Of a DNA stretch of 64,000 nt, positions 16,067 to 25,717 are shown one piece after another. The notes below the pieces were generated by a model. That model did no database searches. It had not been told where the DNA came from and saw only the letters and a program-made list of their open reading frames with translations. This DNA comes from Geodermatophilus marinus (GTDB lineage Bacteria; Actinomycetota; Actinomycetes; Mycobacteriales; Geodermatophilaceae), in contig NZ_QVQH01000010.1 of NCBI RefSeq assembly GCF_003428645.1, positions 1-64,000 on the forward strand, written 5' to 3'. A program made the position numbers and the translations under genes. Within the stretch, counting starts at the first letter, position 1, and each line of letters starts with the position of its first letter.

Positions 16067-17275
16067 GTGCAACAGCTGTCGAGCGCGATCGACGGGCTGG
16101 CCGGGGCCGGGCTGGCCTCGGCGTTCGGCCCGGAGCTGCTGGAACGCCTGGGTGGGTTGCTGGTCGCCCGGCACCGGATCGCCGCCGAGGTGGCCCGCAC
16201 CGTGCGCGCCTGCGAGCTGGCCGGCGCGGCGGAGGTCGACGGGCTGAAGACCATGGCCGCGTGGCTGCGCGGGCACGCGCGGATGAGCCACTCCGCCGCG
16301 GCCGGGCTGGTCCGCGCCGGGCGCGCGCTGGAGCACCTGCCCGCCCTGGCGGAGGCGCACGCCGCCGGGGCGGTGTCGGCCGAGGCCGTCGCGGTGATCG
16401 CGCCGATCACCCGGGAGGAGCACCTGGCCGCCGCCGAAGCCTGCGGGGTGGACCTGGCGGAGGTCGACCGGCTGCTCACCGACCTGGCCGCCGCGCGCCC
16501 GCACGCCGACCTGGTGCAGGTGGTGCGGCACTACCTCACCGGCCTGGACCCCGACGGGCCCGAGCCCGACCCCACCGAGGGCCGCCGGCTCTCCCTCGTC
16601 CGGCACGCCGACGGCTCGCTCACCGGCCGGCTGGAGCTGGACGCCGCCGGCGGGGAGAGGCTGCAGGCCGCCCTGGAGAGCCTCCTGCAGGCCGGGCGGT
16701 GCGCCGGCGACGAGCGCACCCGGCCCCAGGCGCAGGCCGACGCCCTCGTCCAGCTGTGTGATCTCCAGCTCGCCGGCGGACAGTTGCCCACCCTGCGCAC
16801 CGTCAAGCCGCACGTGGCCGTCGTCCTCGACGCCGAAGACCTCGTCGACCCCGCGGTCGGCCCCGGCGCCGCGGAGCTCGGCTTCGGCGCCACGATCTCC
16901 GCCGCCCGGGCCCGCTGGCTGGCCTGCGACGGGGCGGTCACCCGCATCGTCATGGGCCCCGACGGCGCCCCGCTGGACGTCGGGCGCACCCACCGGGTGG
17001 TGCCCCCGCACCTGCGCCGGGCGGTGGAGCGCCGCGACCGGGGCTGCGTGTTCACCGGCTGCGGGGCTCCCACCCACTGGTGCGACGTGCACCACCTGCT
17101 GGAGTGGGCCCTGGGCGGGGAGACGTCGCTGGCCAACAGCGCCCTGTTGTGCGAGCGGCACCACACCAAGGTCCACCACGGCTTCCGCGTCGAACGCCGA
17201 CCCGACGGCACCTGGCGCACCTGGCGCCCCGACGGCACCGAGATCCACATCCCGGCCCCACTCGTCGCCGCCTGA
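16067..17275 (+). CDS. DUF222 and HNH-endonuclease protein (13E12 repeat family)
   Basis: 402 residues. The N-terminal DUF222 region (about 1-290) is Ala/Leu-rich and helical, including a GLKTMAAWLRGHARMSHSAA segment. The C-terminal HNH nuclease domain has Cys pairs and the motif CDVHHLLEWALGGETSLANS followed by LLCERHHTKVHHG. These proteins are abundant in actinobacteria and include the REP13E12 proteins of mycobacteria. Their exact job is unsettled, although nuclease activity and mobility have been suggested. I placed the start at the GTG at 16067 because GGGAGGT lies upstream and the LexA box sits before it. SOS control is inferred from that box. Confidence 0.85.
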   Translation: MQQLSSAIDGLAGAGLASAFGPELLERLGGLLVARHRIAAEVARTVRACELAGAAEVDGLKTMAAWLRGHARMSHSAAAGLVRAGRALEHLPALAEAHAAGAVSAEAVAVIAPITREEHLAAAEACGVDLAEVDRLLTDLAAARPHADLVQVVRHYLTGLDPDGPEPDPTEGRRLSLVRHADGSLTGRLELDAAGGERLQAALESLLQAGRCAGDERTRPQAQADALVQLCDLQLAGGQLPTLRTVKPHVAVVLDAEDLVDPAVGPGAAELGFGATISAARARWLACDGAVTRIVMGPDGAPLDVGRTHRVVPPHLRRAVERRDRGCVFTGCGAPTHWCDVHHLLEWALGGETSLANSALLCERHHTKVHHGFRVERRPDGTWRTWRPDGTEIHIPAPLVAA

Positions 17276-17311
17276 ACCGGGCGGCCAGAGCGAGAACCAC
17301 AGACCCGCCGA

Positions 17312-17337
17312 CCCGGCGCACCCACCCGTGCGCCGGG
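17312..17337 (+). terminator. Terminator of the DUF222-HNH gene
   Basis: A perfect 10-bp stem CCCGGCGCAC/GTGCGCCGGG with a 6-base loop, 37 bases past the stop codon. No T-run follows, as is usual in these genomes. Confidence 0.6.
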
Positions 17338-17421
17338 CACTCGGCATGCCCGGGCGCGGGGTGCCGCTGTCGAGGCCTGCGTGGCGTGCGACGGCGGGAA
17401 GGCGCGTGGTTGGCTGGCGTC

Positions 17422-17952
17422 ATGAGCGAGGCCCAGCCCGAGTCGGGGGAGCCGGTCCCGGTCCCGGTCGTCGAACCGCGCACGATGCGCGACGTGCTCG
17501 GCCACTTCGCCTCGGGGGTCACCGTGGTCACGGCGATGACCGATGACGGGCCCATCGGCTTCACCTGCCAGTCGTTCAGCTCCCTCTCGCTGGACCCGCC
17601 GCTGGTGGTCTTCGCACCCGCACGCACCTCGTCGACCTGGCCGCGGCTGCGCGACATCGGCCGGTTCTGCGTCAACGTGCTCGCCGAGGACCAGACCGAC
17701 CTGTCGACCACGTTCGCCCGGTCGGGCGCCGACAAGTTCGCCGGTGTGCACTGGCGGCCCAGCCGGCACGGGTCCCCGGTCCTGGACGACGTCGTCGCGT
17801 GGATCGACTGCCGGCTCTGGGCCGAGTACGACGGGGGCGACCACACCCTGGTGGCCGCCTCCGTCCTCGACCTCGGCGCCGACCCCGGCCGCCGTCCGCT
17901 GCTGTTCCACCGGGGTGCCTACGGCCTCCTGGACCACCCCCGGGGCCGCTGA
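17422..17952 (+). CDS. Flavin reductase-like protein
   Basis: 176 residues with the FMN-binding split-barrel fold of the flavin reductase domain. MRDVLGHFASGVTVVTA starts the domain, GFTCQSFSSLSLDPPLVVF contacts flavin, and CVNVLAEDQ and DKFAGV follow. The end HRGAYGLLD is typical. These enzymes reduce FMN or FAD with NAD(P)H, often for a two-component monooxygenase. No monooxygenase partner is next to it, so the client is unknown. Confidence 0.85.
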   Translation: MSEAQPESGEPVPVPVVEPRTMRDVLGHFASGVTVVTAMTDDGPIGFTCQSFSSLSLDPPLVVFAPARTSSTWPRLRDIGRFCVNVLAEDQTDLSTTFARSGADKFAGVHWRPSRHGSPVLDDVVAWIDCRLWAEYDGGDHTLVAASVLDLGADPGRRPLLFHRGAYGLLDHPRGR

Positions 17953-18037
17953 CCCCAGGCCCCGTGGCGGGGCGCTCCCGCCCGCCCTGCGCGAGCGCCA
18001 GGCCGCCGGGACCCCGCCGGGGAGCGCCGAGCCGGGC

Positions 18038-18976
18038 TCAGCCGGTCGCCGCCGCCGCCCGCGGCACCGAGCGCCCTCCCGCGCGGTAGAGCGAGCTGGG
18101 CAGGGCGTGGCCGACCGCGTCCTCGGTGACGCGGGCGGCGAGGAGGAGGGCGTCGAGGTCGATGCCGGTCCGCACGCCGGACTCCTCCAGCATGTAGACG
18201 AGCTCCTCGGTGGCGATGTTGCCGCTCGCACCCGGGGCGAACGGGCACCCGCCCAGGCCCCCGACGGAGGCGTCGAGCTGGGTGACCCCGGCCTGCACCG
18301 CCGCCAGCGCGTTGGCCTGCCCCGTCCCGCGGGTGTCGTGGAAGTGCACCCCGACCTCGACCCCCGGGCAGGTGCGGCGGACCGCGTCGAGCAGCTGCAC
18401 CACCCGCATCGGCGTGGTGGTCCCGATCGTGTCGCCGAGGCAGAGCCGGTCGGCGCCGGCGGTGACCGCGGCCCGGGCGACGTCCACGGTGCGGGTCACG
18501 GGCGTGCGACCGTCGAAGGGGCAGTCCCAGGCGGTGGCGATGATGACCTCCAGGGAGCCGCCCGCGCCGTGCGCCATGGCCGCGATCTCCCCGACCGCCG
18601 CGACGGCCTCGGCGGTCGAGCGCCCCGCATTCGCCCGGCTGTGCCCGTCGGAGGCCGAGACGACGTACTCCAGGTGCGGCACCCCGGCGTCGACCGCGCG
18701 CGTCGCCCCCCGCGGGTTGGCCACCAGGGCCGACCAGTGGACCTCGTCCCAGCGGGACAGCTCGGCGGCCACCTGGTCGGCGTCGGCCAGCGCCGGGACC
18801 GCTCGCGGGGAGACGAAGGACGTCGCCTCGATCCGCCGGACACCGGTGGCGACCAGCGCCTCCAGCATCGCCAGCTTCGCCGGCAGGGGCACCGGGGCCT
18901 CCAGCTGGAGCCCGTCGCGCATCCCCACCTCGCGGACGTCCACGGACGGTGGCAGGACCAGGTCGAAGTCGTTCAC
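18038..18976 (-). CDS. Hydroxymethylglutaryl-CoA lyase-like enzyme
   Basis: 312 residues forming a TIM barrel of the HMG-CoA lyase/DRE-TIM group. VREVGMRDGLQLE carries the catalytic Arg-Asp pair, HFHDTRGTG carries the metal-binding His residues, and GGLGGCPFAPGASGN is the family signature with the catalytic Cys. It should cleave a 3-hydroxy-3-methylglutaryl-CoA-type substrate to an acyl-CoA plus a keto acid, as in leucine breakdown. The rest of that pathway is not in the window, so the substrate is uncertain. The GTG at 18976 has GAGGAGG upstream and is preferred over starts nearer 19030. Confidence 0.88.
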   Translation of the reverse strand: MNDFDLVLPPSVDVREVGMRDGLQLEAPVPLPAKLAMLEALVATGVRRIEATSFVSPRAVPALADADQVAAELSRWDEVHWSALVANPRGATRAVDAGVPHLEYVVSASDGHSRANAGRSTAEAVAAVGEIAAMAHGAGGSLEVIIATAWDCPFDGRTPVTRTVDVARAAVTAGADRLCLGDTIGTTTPMRVVQLLDAVRRTCPGVEVGVHFHDTRGTGQANALAAVQAGVTQLDASVGGLGGCPFAPGASGNIATEELVYMLEESGVRTGIDLDALLLAARVTEDAVGHALPSSLYRAGGRSVPRAAAATG

Positions 18977-19023
18977 GGCAGACCTCCTCGTCGGCAGCTG
19001 GGTCCATCCTCCCTGTTCGGGTG

Positions 19024-19037
19024 GTTCCACGTGGAAC
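19024..19037. promoter_or_regulatory. parS-like site, copy 2
   Basis: Perfect GTTCCACGTGGAAC palindrome in the divergent gap between the HMG-CoA-lyase-like gene and the PAS-GGDEF gene. It is identical to the copies at 9889 and 37767. Confidence 0.8.
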
Positions 19038-19117
19038 TACCGGGGCACACGAATAGGTCGAAGAGCTGCTGGTACCCGGCCCGGATCACGCAAGATGTCC
19101 AGCGAGGAGGTGAGGAG

Positions 19118-20008
19118 GTGACGAGCACGACCGGCACGCTGCCCCCGGCTGACCGCCGGAGCGTCTTCGACAACGCGCCGATGGGCATCGCGCTCCTGAC
19201 CCCCGGCGGCGTCCTCGTCGACGTCAACCCCACCCTCGGCCAGATGCTCGGCAGGGACCCCGCCCAGCTCAGCGGCGTCTCCGTGCTGGACCTGGTGGAC
19301 CCCGACGACGTCCCGGCCGCCCAGGAGGCCCACGGCCAGCTGCTCGCCCTGCGCGGGAAGCCGATGCGGCACGAGACCCGGCTGCTGCACCGCGACGGCA
19401 GCGCCCTGCCGGTGCAGGTCACCGCGGCGGCGGTCGAGGGGACGCCCGGGGGCGAGGTCGGCCACCTGGTGATGATCATCGAGGACATCACCGACCGGAA
19501 GGCCCTCGAGGCCCAGCTGGTCCACCAGTCGCTGCACGACCCGCTCACCGGGCTGCCCAACCGGATCCTGTTCCGGGACCGGCTGCGGCACGCCCTCGAG
19601 CGGGGGCACCGCGAGCGCACCCCGACCTGCGTGGTGGTCATCGACCTCGACGGCTTCAAGGCCATCAACGACGAGCACGGTCACCCGATGGGCGACCTCG
19701 TGCTCGTCGCCTTCGCCGAGAAGCTGACCTCCGTGCTCCGGGCGAGCGACACGGCGGCGCGGCTGGGCGGGGACGAGTTCAGCATCGTCTGCGAGAACAC
19801 CGAGCGGCAGGACGCCGAGGTGCTCGCCGACCGGTTGCGCCGCAGCGTCCCGGAACGGCTGACGCTCGGCGACACCACGGTCACCCTGGGCATGAGCATC
19901 GGCATCGGCTCGGTGCCCGGGGGTGCCGACCCGGAGGAGGCCTACGACTCGCTGGTCCGCGCCGCGGACGACGCCATGTACGCCGACAAGGCCGCCCGCC
20001 GCCGCTGA
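19118..20008 (+). CDS. PAS-GGDEF diguanylate cyclase
   Basis: 296 residues. A PAS domain (about 15-125, VFDNAPMGIALLTPGGVLVD to IIEDITDRKALE) is joined to a GGDEF domain (about 135-295). The catalytic loop reads LGGDEF, and RASD five residues before it is an intact inhibitory I-site, so the enzyme should make cyclic di-GMP and be product-inhibited. There is no transmembrane segment, so it is cytoplasmic; its PAS ligand is unknown. The start is the GTG at 19118, preceded by GAGGAGG. A second GGDEF protein is at 31450. Confidence 0.9.
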   Translation: MTSTTGTLPPADRRSVFDNAPMGIALLTPGGVLVDVNPTLGQMLGRDPAQLSGVSVLDLVDPDDVPAAQEAHGQLLALRGKPMRHETRLLHRDGSALPVQVTAAAVEGTPGGEVGHLVMIIEDITDRKALEAQLVHQSLHDPLTGLPNRILFRDRLRHALERGHRERTPTCVVVIDLDGFKAINDEHGHPMGDLVLVAFAEKLTSVLRASDTAARLGGDEFSIVCENTERQDAEVLADRLRRSVPERLTLGDTTVTLGMSIGIGSVPGGADPEEAYDSLVRAADDAMYADKAARRR

Positions 20009-20049
20009 CCCCGGCCCGGCGGGCGCCACCCCACCGGGCCCGGTCCCGC

Positions 20050-22290
20050 TCAGCGGGCGGCGCCGACCGCCTCCCGCCGGGACGCCGGCTGCGGCGCGGC
20101 GCCCAGCCGGGCGCCCTCGACGTCCAGGTCGGGCAGCACCCGGTCCAGCCACCGCGGCAGCCACCACGCCGACCGGCCGAGCAGCGCCAGCACCGCGGGG
20201 ACCAGCGTCATCCGGACCACGAAGGCGTCGAGCAGGATGCCGACCGCCAGGCCGAACGCGATCGCCTTCACCACGACGTCGTCGATGGTGACGAAGCTGG
20301 CGAACACCGAGAACATGATGAGCGCGGCCGCCACCACCACCCGCGACGCGTGCCGGGCCCCCGCCAGCACCGCCGCGCGCGGCTCGGCGCCGTGCACGTA
20401 CTCCTCGCGCATGCGGGAGACGAGGAAGACCTCGTAGTCCATGGCCAGGCCGAACAGCACCGCGATGAGGATGACCGGCATGAAGCTGATCACCGGCCCC
20501 GTCGTCGGGACGCCGAAGAGGTCGGCCAGCCACCCCCACTGGAAGACGGCGACCACGGCACCGAAGGACGCCGCGACCGACAGCAGGAAGCCCAGCGCCG
20601 CCTTGAGCGGCACGAGCACCGAGCGGAACACCAGCAGGAGGAGCAGGACGGCCAGCCCCACGACCACCAGGGCGAAGGGGACCAGCGCCGCGTCGAGCCG
20701 GTCGGAGACGTCGATGGCGACGGCGGTCTGACCGGTGACCGAGACCTCGGCGCCGGTCTGCTCCTCGAGCGCAGGGGCGAGATCGCGCAGCTCGGCGACC
20801 AGATCGCTGGTCGCCGGCTCCTGCGGGCCGCTCTCGGGGACGACGGTGACCAGCGCGGCCGTGCCGTCGGCGAGGAGCGACGGGGCGGCGTAGGCGACGT
20901 CGTCCAGACCGCCGGTGAACTCGCCCGGCAGCCCGGTCGGCGTGCCGCCGATCGCCACCGCCGCGGCCCCCGCCGCCTGCTGGGCGGTGGCCGGGTCGAG
21001 CCCGTCGAAGAGCACGACGAGCGGGCCGTTGAGGCCGGGCCCGAACGTCTCGGCGATGAGGTCGTACGCCTGCCGCTGGGGGGTGTCCTCGGCGGCGACG
21101 CTGTTGTCGGGCAGCGCCAGCTCGAGCTGCGCGGCCGGGACGGCGAGCACGCCGAGCCCGACGACGGTCAGCAGCACGGTGACCAGCGGCCGCCGGGTGA
21201 TCAGCGCGGCCCAGCGCTCGCCGGCGGGCCGGCTGCCGGACCCGTCGGCCTCCGCGGCCTCCCGGCGGGCGGCCCGGGACCCCGGCTTCGGGGCCAGCCG
21301 CGCACCGGCGAAGCCCATGAGCGCCGGCAGGAGGGTCAGCGCCACGAGGACGGCGACCAGGACGGTGGCGGCGGCCGCGACCCCCATGACGGTGAGGAAG
21401 GGCAGACCCACGACCGCGAGACCGGACAGCGCGATGACCACCGTGAGCCCGGCGAACACGACCGCCGAGCCGGCCGTCCCGGAGGCGCGCGCCGCGGACT
21501 CCTCCGGGTCCGTCCCGGCGGCCAGCTGGGTGCGGTGCCGCGACAGGATGAACAGCGTGTAGTCGATGCCGACGGCCAGGCCGATCATCAGCGCGAGCGT
21601 CGGCGCGGTCGAGGACAGCGTGAGGGCGCCCGAGACGGCGAGCAGCCCGCCGAGCCCCACGCCGACCCCCACCAGCGCGGTGAGCAGGTTCATCCCCGCG
21701 GCCAGCAGCGACCCGAAGGTCAGCACCAGCACGAGGACGGCGACCGCGACGCCCACGAACTCGGTCGGGCCGATCTCCACGCCGGTGGTGCCGAAGGCGT
21801 TGCCGCCGACGGCGACCTCCAGGCCCGCCTCCTCGGCCGCCTCGGTCGTCGACTCGAGGGCCTCGAGGCTGCCCTCGCCGAGCTCCTCGCGCTGCACCGT
21901 GTACTGCACGGTCGCCAGGGCCGCCCGGCCGTCCGGGGTGATCGCCCGGCTGGTGAAGGGGTCGGCCACCGCGGCGACCTCCGGCGCCCGGGTGGCCTCG
22001 GCGACGACCTCGCCGATGGCGGCCTGCACCGCCGGGTCGGCGACCGTCTGCCCCTCCGGGGCCACGAACACGATCTGCGCCGAGGCGCCCGCCGCGGCCG
22101 GCTGGAGCTCGGCGAGCCGGTCGAGGGCGGCCTGCGACTCGGAGCCGGGGATGGTGAAGCGGTCGTCGAACTGCCCGCCGACGGTGACCATGACGGCCAC
22201 GACGGCGGCGAGGACGACGACCCACACGGCGGCGACCAGCCGCCGGGCGCGGAACGAGGCCCGGCCCAGGCGGGCCAGAAAGGTGCTCAT
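20050..22290 (-). CDS. MmpL-family RND transporter
   Basis: 746 residues with the MmpL layout. TM1 near the N-terminus (LVAAVWVVVLAAVVAVMV) is followed by a large extracellular loop, five helices, a second loop and five more helices. The MmpL/RND landmarks GIDYTLFILSRHR and AMDYEVFLVSRMREEY are in the two halves. Members export lipids, siderophores or drugs using the proton gradient. The ATG start overlaps the stop of the upstream TetR gene (ATGA, 22287-22290), so the repressor and exporter are co-transcribed. The exported compound cannot be told from sequence. Confidence 0.9.
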   Translation of the reverse strand: MSTFLARLGRASFRARRLVAAVWVVVLAAVVAVMVTVGGQFDDRFTIPGSESQAALDRLAELQPAAAGASAQIVFVAPEGQTVADPAVQAAIGEVVAEATRAPEVAAVADPFTSRAITPDGRAALATVQYTVQREELGEGSLEALESTTEAAEEAGLEVAVGGNAFGTTGVEIGPTEFVGVAVAVLVLVLTFGSLLAAGMNLLTALVGVGVGLGGLLAVSGALTLSSTAPTLALMIGLAVGIDYTLFILSRHRTQLAAGTDPEESAARASGTAGSAVVFAGLTVVIALSGLAVVGLPFLTVMGVAAAATVLVAVLVALTLLPALMGFAGARLAPKPGSRAARREAAEADGSGSRPAGERWAALITRRPLVTVLLTVVGLGVLAVPAAQLELALPDNSVAAEDTPQRQAYDLIAETFGPGLNGPLVVLFDGLDPATAQQAAGAAAVAIGGTPTGLPGEFTGGLDDVAYAAPSLLADGTAALVTVVPESGPQEPATSDLVAELRDLAPALEEQTGAEVSVTGQTAVAIDVSDRLDAALVPFALVVVGLAVLLLLLVFRSVLVPLKAALGFLLSVAASFGAVVAVFQWGWLADLFGVPTTGPVISFMPVILIAVLFGLAMDYEVFLVSRMREEYVHGAEPRAAVLAGARHASRVVVAAALIMFSVFASFVTIDDVVVKAIAFGLAVGILLDAFVVRMTLVPAVLALLGRSAWWLPRWLDRVLPDLDVEGARLGAAPQPASRREAVGAAR

Positions 22291-22919
22291 GCGGGGTCTC
22301 CGGGTGGGGTGTCGGACAGGGTCGCGCGCAGCAGGAGGAGCAGCGCGGCGCGCTCGACGTCGTCGTCGGCGTCGCCGTCCACGGCCCGGCTGACGGCGAG
22401 GCCGTCGTGCAGGGCCATGAGGGTCCGGGCGACCTGGGTGGTCGGTACCGCGAGACGCAGTCCGGTCCGGGCGGCGGCGGTGTCGATCATCGCGGCGATG
22501 CGGGACCGCAGCGCCGCGGTGTGCTCGCGCAGCGCGGCCGCCGCCTCCGGGTGCCGGGCGGCGTGCAGCGCGAACTCGGCCTGGACGAGGGTCCACGTCC
22601 GGTCCCCGCCGATCGCGTCCATGCACCGCGCGACGGCGGCCGCGACCGGGTCCGGCTCGGTCTCGACGCCGGCCAGCCGCTCCTCGACCCGGGTGAGCTG
22701 CCGGTGGGTCTCGCGGGCGTACAGGGCGGCGAACAGCTCGTCCTTGGTGCGGAAGCTGGAGTAGAAGGCGCCGCGGGTGAAGCCACCGCGCCGGCAGACG
22801 TCCTCCACGCTGGCGGCCGCGAAACCGACGTCGGCGAAGGTCTCCAGCGCGGCGTCGAGCAACCGCTCGACGGTCACCTCACGGCGCCGCTTGGGACGCT
22901 CGAGCTCGGGTGCCGTCAC
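22287..22919 (-). CDS. TetR-family repressor of the MmpL exporter
   Basis: 210 residues from the GTG at 22919. The helix-turn-helix lies at about 15-60 (LLDAALETFADVGFAAASVE, then GFTRGAFYSSFRTKDELF), with a ligand-binding helical domain after it. I prefer this start to the GTG at 22943 because the longer version would place two palindromic operator-like sites inside the coding region. TACATT lies eight bases upstream, which suggests a leaderless transcript. It is coupled to the exporter gene and probably represses both. Confidence 0.85.
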   Translation of the reverse strand: MTAPELERPKRRREVTVERLLDAALETFADVGFAAASVEDVCRRGGFTRGAFYSSFRTKDELFAALYARETHRQLTRVEERLAGVETEPDPVAAAVARCMDAIGGDRTWTLVQAEFALHAARHPEAAAALREHTAALRSRIAAMIDTAAARTGLRLAVPTTQVARTLMALHDGLAVSRAVDGDADDDVERAALLLLLRATLSDTPPGDPA

Positions 22920-22952
22920 GATGCACGAATGTATCCGATGCACCGGTGTATC
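22919..22952 (-). promoter_or_regulatory. Tandem palindromic operator of the TetR-MmpL operon
   Basis: Two adjacent 17-bp sites, CGATGCACGAATGTATC (22919-22935) and CGATGCACCGGTGTATC (22936-22952). Each has imperfect dyad symmetry GATGCAC-GTGTATC. They overlap the -10 element and the start region of the repressor gene, as expected for autoregulation by two TetR dimers. Confidence 0.6.
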
Positions 22953-23023
22953 GACCTGTGGCGTACGCCTCGCCCGGTCGGGCGCCGGCCGCCGGCGCGA
23001 CGGGTCGGCGGCTCAGCGCAGAC

Positions 23024-23229
23024 CGGGACGGCACCTGGCCGCGGGTGCCCGCGACGAGCGGGGCCCGGAGGGTCCCCGAGGAGGGGTGCGACCGCAGCGG
23101 CTCGACGCGGGCCGGGGACGGCACCTGGCCGCGGTGGGGCGACCGACGAGCGGGGCCCGGAGGGTCCCCGAGGAGGGGTGCGACCGCAGCGGCTCGACGC
23201 GGGCCGGGGACGGCACCTGGCCGCGGTTG
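23024..23229. repeat. Tandem repeat, 92-bp unit, about 2.2 copies
   Basis: A block from 23053 to 23137 recurs at 23145-23229 with almost no change, and the end of the unit (GGGACGGCACCTGGCCGCGG) also appears once more at 23024. The whole array lies between phosphoglucomutase and the TetR gene. It is extremely GC-rich, with internal GGGGCCC/GGGTCCCC hairpin potential. No gene is supported in it. Confidence 0.9.
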
Positions 23230-23253
23230 GAGCCCGGTAGGGCGACAGTGTGC

Positions 23254-24885
23254 TCAGCCGAGCGCGGCGCCCACCACGGCCCGGGCCTCCTCCTGGACCC
23301 GCGCCAGGTGCTCGGGCCCGCGGAAGGACTCCGCGTAGACCTTGTAGACGTCCTCGGTCCCGGACGGGCGGGCGGCGAACCAGGCGTTCTCGGTGACCAC
23401 CTTGAGCCCGCCGATCCCCGCGTCGTTGCCCGGTGCGCGCGTCAGCTTGGCCACGATCGGCTCGCCGGCGAGCTCGGTGGCGGTGACCGCCTCCGGCGAC
23501 AGCTTCCCGAGCGCCGCCTTCTCCTCGCGGGTCGCGGGGGCGTCGACGCGGGCGTAGGCCGACTCCCCGTACCGCTCGACCAGCTCCGCGTGCAGCTGGG
23601 ACGGCGAGCGGCCGGTGACCGCCAGGATCTCCGAGGCCAGCAGGGCCAGCAGGATGCCGTCCTTGTCCGTCGTCCACACGCTGCCGTCGCGGCGGAGGAA
23701 GGACGCCCCGGCGGACTCCTCACCGCCGAAGCCGACCGACCCGTCGAGCAGGCCGGGGACGAACCACTTGAAGCCGACCGGCACCTCGAGCAGGCGCCGG
23801 CCCAGGCCCTCGACCACGCGGTCGACGAGGGAGGAGGAGACCAGCGTCTTGCCGACGGCGACGTCGGCGCCCCACTCCGGTCGGTGGGCGAACAGGTAGG
23901 AGATGGCGACGGCGAGGTAGTGGTTGGGGTTCATCAGCCCGTGGTCCGGGGTGACGATGCCGTGCCGGTCGGCGTCGGCGTCGTTGCCGGTGGCGACCTG
24001 GAAGCGCTCGCGCTCGCCGATGAGCGAGGCCATCGCCGACGGTGAGGAGCAGTCCATCCGGATCTTGCCGTCCCAGTCGAGGGTCATGAACCGCCACGTC
24101 GGGTCGACCAGGGGGTTGACCACGGTGAGGTCGAGGCGGTGCCGCTCGGCGATGGCCGCCCAGTAGTCGACGCTGGCCCCGCCGAGGGGGTCCGCGCCGA
24201 TCCGGACGCCGGCGTCCCGGACCGCGTCGAGGTCGAGGACGGCGGGCAGGTCGTCGACGTAGTCGCCGAGGAAGTCGTGGGCGGTGGCCGCGGCGCGCGC
24301 CCGGGCGAAGGGCACCCGGCGGACGCCGTCCAGGCCCGCCCGCAGCAGCTCGTTGGCCCGGTCGGCGATGGCCTTCGTGGCGTCGGTGTCGGCCGGCCCG
24401 CCGGAGGGCGGGTTGTACTTGAAGCCGCCGTCGCGGGGCGGGTTGTGCGACGGGGTGACGACGATGCCGTCGGCGAGGCCGCCGGACCTGCCCCGGTTGG
24501 CGCGCAGGATCGCGTGCGAGACCGCCGGGGTGGGGGTGTAGCGGTCGGCGGCGTCGACCAGGACGGTCACGTCGTTGGCGGCGAGCACCTCGAGGGCCGA
24601 GGTCCAGGCCGGCTCGGAGAGGGCGTGGGTGTCCCGGCCGAGGAACAGCGGGCCGTCGTGGCCCTGCGCCGCCCGGTACTCGCAGATGGCCTGGGTGGTG
24701 GCGAGGATGTGCGCCTCGTTGAATGCCCCGTCGAACGCCGACCCGCGGTGCCCGCTGGTCCCGAAGGCGACCTGCTGGGCGGGGTCCTCCGGATCGGGCT
24801 GCCGGGTGTAGTACGCGGTCACCAGCGCGGCGACGTCGATCAGGTCGCGGGGCTCGGCGGGCTGTCCGGCACGCGGGTCGGTCAT
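23254..24885 (-). CDS. pgm: Phosphoglucomutase (alpha-D-glucose phosphate-specific)
   Basis: Interconverts glucose 1-phosphate and glucose 6-phosphate, feeding glycogen, trehalose and nucleotide-sugar synthesis. 543 residues, the usual length. FGTSGHRG is near the N-terminus, the phosphoserine loop is [17 protein letters not shown], the metal loop is [10 protein letters not shown], sugar recognition is at [11 protein letters not shown], and the phosphate-binding loop near the end is [11 protein letters not shown]. The ATG at 24885 is followed by the usual short N-terminal extension. It is transcribed away from the compatible-solute importer and has no close operon partner. Confidence 0.94.
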   Translation of the reverse strand: MTDPRAGQPAEPRDLIDVAALVTAYYTRQPDPEDPAQQVAFGTSGHRGSAFDGAFNEAHILATTQAICEYRAAQGHDGPLFLGRDTHALSEPAWTSALEVLAANDVTVLVDAADRYTPTPAVSHAILRANRGRSGGLADGIVVTPSHNPPRDGGFKYNPPSGGPADTDATKAIADRANELLRAGLDGVRRVPFARARAAATAHDFLGDYVDDLPAVLDLDAVRDAGVRIGADPLGGASVDYWAAIAERHRLDLTVVNPLVDPTWRFMTLDWDGKIRMDCSSPSAMASLIGERERFQVATGNDADADRHGIVTPDHGLMNPNHYLAVAISYLFAHRPEWGADVAVGKTLVSSSLVDRVVEGLGRRLLEVPVGFKWFVPGLLDGSVGFGGEESAGASFLRRDGSVWTTDKDGILLALLASEILAVTGRSPSQLHAELVERYGESAYARVDAPATREEKAALGKLSPEAVTATELAGEPIVAKLTRAPGNDAGIGGLKVVTENAWFAARPSGTEDVYKVYAESFRGPEHLARVQEEARAVVGAALG

Positions 24886-25072
24886 GGGGCGATCCTGGAC
24901 CCCCCTGGCCGGTCGCCGCGCGCCGAGGAGAGGCAACGATCCGATTCCGATGACCGCGGGCGGGCCGTCCCCGGGTTGCGAGCGCGGATCGTCCTCCGGG
25001 ATCGTCGGGCCCGACCAGCGAGGACGGTCCCCTCCGGTTGGGTCGGAGGCGCCGACGAGGGGAGCCACGACC

Positions 25073-25717
25073 CTGGACTTCTTCGGCTTCGTGTGGGATC
25101 GGCGGGACGACGTCCTGCAGCGCGGCATCGAGCACATCGGTGTCGTCGCGGTGTCGGTCGTGCTCTCCGCCGCGCTCGGTGTCCTGATCGGGGTGCTGTC
25201 CTACCGCAGTGCCACGGCCCGCACCGCCGCCATCTCGGTGACCGGGGCATTTCTCACGATCCCGTCGTTCGCGCTGTTCGTCCTGCTGCTCGGCATCGTC
25301 GGCCTCGGGACGACCCCGGTGGTCATCGCCCTGACCATGTACGGGCTGCTCCCCGTGGTGCGCAACACGGTGACCGGTCTGCTGTCGGTCGATCCGGCGA
25401 TCGTGGAGTCCGCGCAGGGCATGGGCCTGTCCCGGCGGCAGCGACTGCTGCGCATCGAGCTGCCCCTCGCCTGGCCGATCGTGATGACCGGCATCCGCGT
25501 CAGCACGGTGATCCTCTGCGGCATCGCCGCCATCGGGGCGATCATCAACGGGCCCGGCTACGGCAACTTCATCTTCACCGGCCTGGCGCGGGTCGGCGCA
25601 CCCGTGGCCGTGGACCTCGTGCTGACCGGGATCGTCGGGGTGGTCGTCGTGGCCGTCCTCTTCGACGCCGTCTTCACCCTGCTGGGCAAGGTGACCACCT
25701 CGAAGGGCCTCCGATGA
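25073..25717 (+). CDS. Quaternary-amine ABC transporter permease 1 (OpuC/ProU type)
   Basis: About 214 residues with five or six transmembrane helices and the permease coupling loop ([20 protein letters not shown]). It belongs to the OpuBB/ProW family of glycine betaine, choline or carnitine importers. The start is unsure. No ATG or GTG has a good ribosome site; a CTG at 25073 lies eight bases after GAGGGGAG and gives [18 protein letters not shown], like homologues. The GTG at 25091 and the ATG at 24950 are alternatives. It is the first gene of a four-gene operon, overlapping the ATPase gene by 4 bp. Confidence 0.88.
   Translation: MDFFGFVWDRRDDVLQRGIEHIGVVAVSVVLSAALGVLIGVLSYRSATARTAAISVTGAFLTIPSFALFVLLLGIVGLGTTPVVIALTMYGLLPVVRNTVTGLLSVDPAIVESAQGMGLSRRQRLLRIELPLAWPIVMTGIRVSTVILCGIAAIGAIINGPGYGNFIFTGLARVGAPVAVDLVLTGIVGVVVVAVLFDAVFTLLGKVTTSKGLR

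Noticed and set aside
17543..20008. An 821-codon plus-strand frame ending in the PAS-GGDEF protein
   Set aside because: Only the part after 19118 is real. The first 525 codons run antisense to the HMG-CoA-lyase-like gene and in the wrong frame of the flavin reductase gene.
23024..23229. CRISPR array
   Set aside because: The repeats are 92 bp, directly tandem and without unique spacers, and no cas gene is nearby. The same holds for the 51-bp and 20-30-bp arrays.
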